From positions 1 to 51,519 of IMG/VR virus record IMGVR_UViG_3300020183_000113: 51,519 bases of DNA. The stretch is one strand, 5' to 3'. The translations under genes and the position numbers were made by a program. This stretch comes from a virus. Below are positions 50,644 to 51,519 of this stretch, piece after piece (the stretch's first letter is position 1; each line of letters begins with the position of its first letter). The notes under the pieces are model-generated. The model was not told where the DNA came from, did not search any database, and saw only the letters and a program-made list of their open reading frames with translations.

Positions 50644-51367
50644 GGGTAAATTCTATATGAATATTTTGTTCTTTTGTAGATTTATTGTTATGTAAACTTA
50701 AAAACTCACCAGGTATTTTCACAGGAGAGTATTGATTCCAATTATAAGTTTGAGTATAAAAATTATTATACTGTCCGTGTGACACATCTGACCAATCAGA
50801 AATTTGAGGTCCTATTGGTACTATGGGTACATAACTCTGATAAATACTTGTAATAAATTGATAGATAAAGTCATCAATTGCAAAATAATTCAATTTTGAA
50901 GCCTCTTCTATTTCTAAAACCTTATCATAAACTGAACTATGATACATTATCATGTTGGTAGCAAAAATTCCCCTATGATGTTCCTCCTTGGGAGGTAGAT
51001 TAGTTGCATCCAAAAACCAAGGAAATTTCTCACTTCTATTGACCGGTCTGTTCAAAGTGGGAGCTAAGTTTACAACGGAAAACTCAAAATTTTCTGTTGT
51101 AGATTCGCATTTTTCGATGAAAGATTTTGCATAAGGCATTATGGTACAATCATCTTCAACTATGAGAACCTTATCATAATTTCTCTCTTTGGCAAGCTTT
51201 ATAATTTCCAAATGTGATTTTGTGCACCCAACATGACTGTTTGTATCCACCGCAGGAAAATACTCGTATTCCCAACCGATATACTCCATCTCCTTTTTGA
51301 TGGATTCGAACCTATCTTTTCGTCTCTCCAAATTTACAACAAATTTCGGAGAATCTGTGAAAATCAT
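50633..51367 (-). CDS. GT25-like glycosyltransferase
   Basis: A 244-residue protein of the glycosyltransferase family 25 (LPS biosynthesis) type: FVVNLERRKDRFESIKKEM near residues 9-27, a conserved GCTKSHLEIIKLA (47-59), and VLIVEDDCTIMP with the metal-binding EDD at 71-73. The C terminus carries ISDWSDVSHGQYN, similar to the loop after the donor site. It transfers a hexose to a lipid, protein or polysaccharide acceptor. Its ATG overlaps the stop of the partial upstream gene by one base, and its end overlaps the next gene by 11 bases. Confidence 0.82.
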   Translation of the reverse strand: MIFTDSPKFVVNLERRKDRFESIKKEMEYIGWEYEYFPAVDTNSHVGCTKSHLEIIKLAKERNYDKVLIVEDDCTIMPYAKSFIEKCESTTENFEFSVVNLAPTLNRPVNRSEKFPWFLDATNLPPKEEHHRGIFATNMIMYHSSVYDKVLEIEEASKLNYFAIDDFIYQFITSIYQSYVPIVPIGPQISDWSDVSHGQYNNFYTQTYNWNQYSPVKIPGEFLSLHNNKSTKEQNIHIEFTHAN

Positions 51368-51519
51368 TAGCTAACGTGATTATGATTTAGTTGTCCTGTA
51401 AGTCTATCACACCATCCCTTCGACTCTGAGTGTGGCCACACAACCCAATACTTTGGAAGAACGTCAGTTTGAAATTCCCTCCAAATTTTACAGTATTTGT
51501 CAGGGTCGTTCATCAGTCT
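51367..51519 (-). CDS. Hypothetical protein, 5' part cut by window edge
   Basis: The minus-strand frame is open from the right edge to a TAA at 51369-51367, giving at least 50 codons. An in-frame ATG lies at 51513-51511 but the true start may be outside. Readable sequence includes YCKIWREFQTDVLPKYW and WPHSESKGWCDRLTGQL. Too short to assign. Coupled to the GT25-like gene by TAATG, so it likely belongs to the same glycosylation unit. Confidence 0.6.
   Translation of the reverse strand, partial: RLMNDPDKYCKIWREFQTDVLPKYWVVWPHSESKGWCDRLTGQLNHNHVS

Noticed and set aside
1-51519. tRNA genes, CRISPR arrays or insertion sequences
   Set aside because: I saw no cloverleaf-like intergenic segments, regular spaced repeats or transposase genes; spacers are too short for most of these.
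1-51519. Standard T4 late promoters (TATAAATA on the coding strand)
   Set aside because: The motif found ahead of genes is the reverse complement, TATTTATA; I did not find the T4 orientation at gene starts.

Overview
The window looks like part of the genome of a large tailed phage with a contractile tail (T4-like myovirus architecture). It carries a recognisable T4-type set of genes: tail sheath, tail tube, baseplate wedge proteins of the gp6, gp25 and gp53 types, a gp26-like hub chaperone, a tape measure, gp13-like and possible gp14/gp15-like neck proteins, a family B DNA polymerase, a DnaB/gp41-type helicase, a UvsX/RecA recombinase, a gp32-type single-strand binding protein and an RNase H/FEN nuclease. 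The DNA is AT-rich, coding density is very high, many genes overlap by 1, 4 or 8 bases, and I found no tRNA, rRNA, CRISPR or insertion sequence. Shine-Dalgarno sequences are essentially absent and the region ahead of start codons is A/T-rich. With a DUF5522 gene, this points (inference) to a Bacteroidota host.

Layout. Positions 1-8456 (minus): a partial structural gene, a 1707-residue protein with an internal hydrophobic region, and wedge proteins gp6 and gp25. Positions 8471-17407 (minus): a nucleotide and replication block inserted between baseplate genes, with a DUF5522 protein, class II (B12-dependent) ribonucleotide reductase, helicase, an unknown protein, a 2-oxoglutarate oxygenase, RNase H, UvsX, a small protein, gp32-like SSB and two unknown proteins. 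Positions 17432-37105 (minus): the tail block, with a 2261-residue hub-like protein, gp53, a 1659-residue protein with an OmpA-like domain, tape measure, gp26-like chaperone with a hidden +1-frame extension, tube, a HAD-like protein and a 1065-residue sheath. Positions 37225-37386 (plus): a tiny ribbon-helix-helix gene divergent from the sheath. Positions 37383-39638 (minus): neck/terminator candidates and a peptidoglycan-binding protein. Positions 39682-44892 (plus): a SET-domain protein, a SNF2 helicase, a superoxide dismutase fused to a nuclease-like domain, gp13-like neck protein and a small protein. Positions 44869-51519 (minus): DNA polymerase, a small beta-rich protein and a group of glycosyltransferases running off the window.

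Most tail genes are preceded by a short directional box, consensus (A/C)TATTTAT(A/T) on the coding strand, at stereotyped distances from the start codon. Strong hairpin-plus-T-run terminators follow the gp32-like, tube and sheath genes, which need high expression.

The points most worth a second look are the SET-SNF2-SOD/nuclease island, the overlapping +1-frame chaperone ORF between tube and tape measure, the box, the nine-codon leader peptide coupled to the DNA polymerase, and the RHH micro-gene with a possible attenuator. Family calls come from reading motifs by eye; no database search was run.
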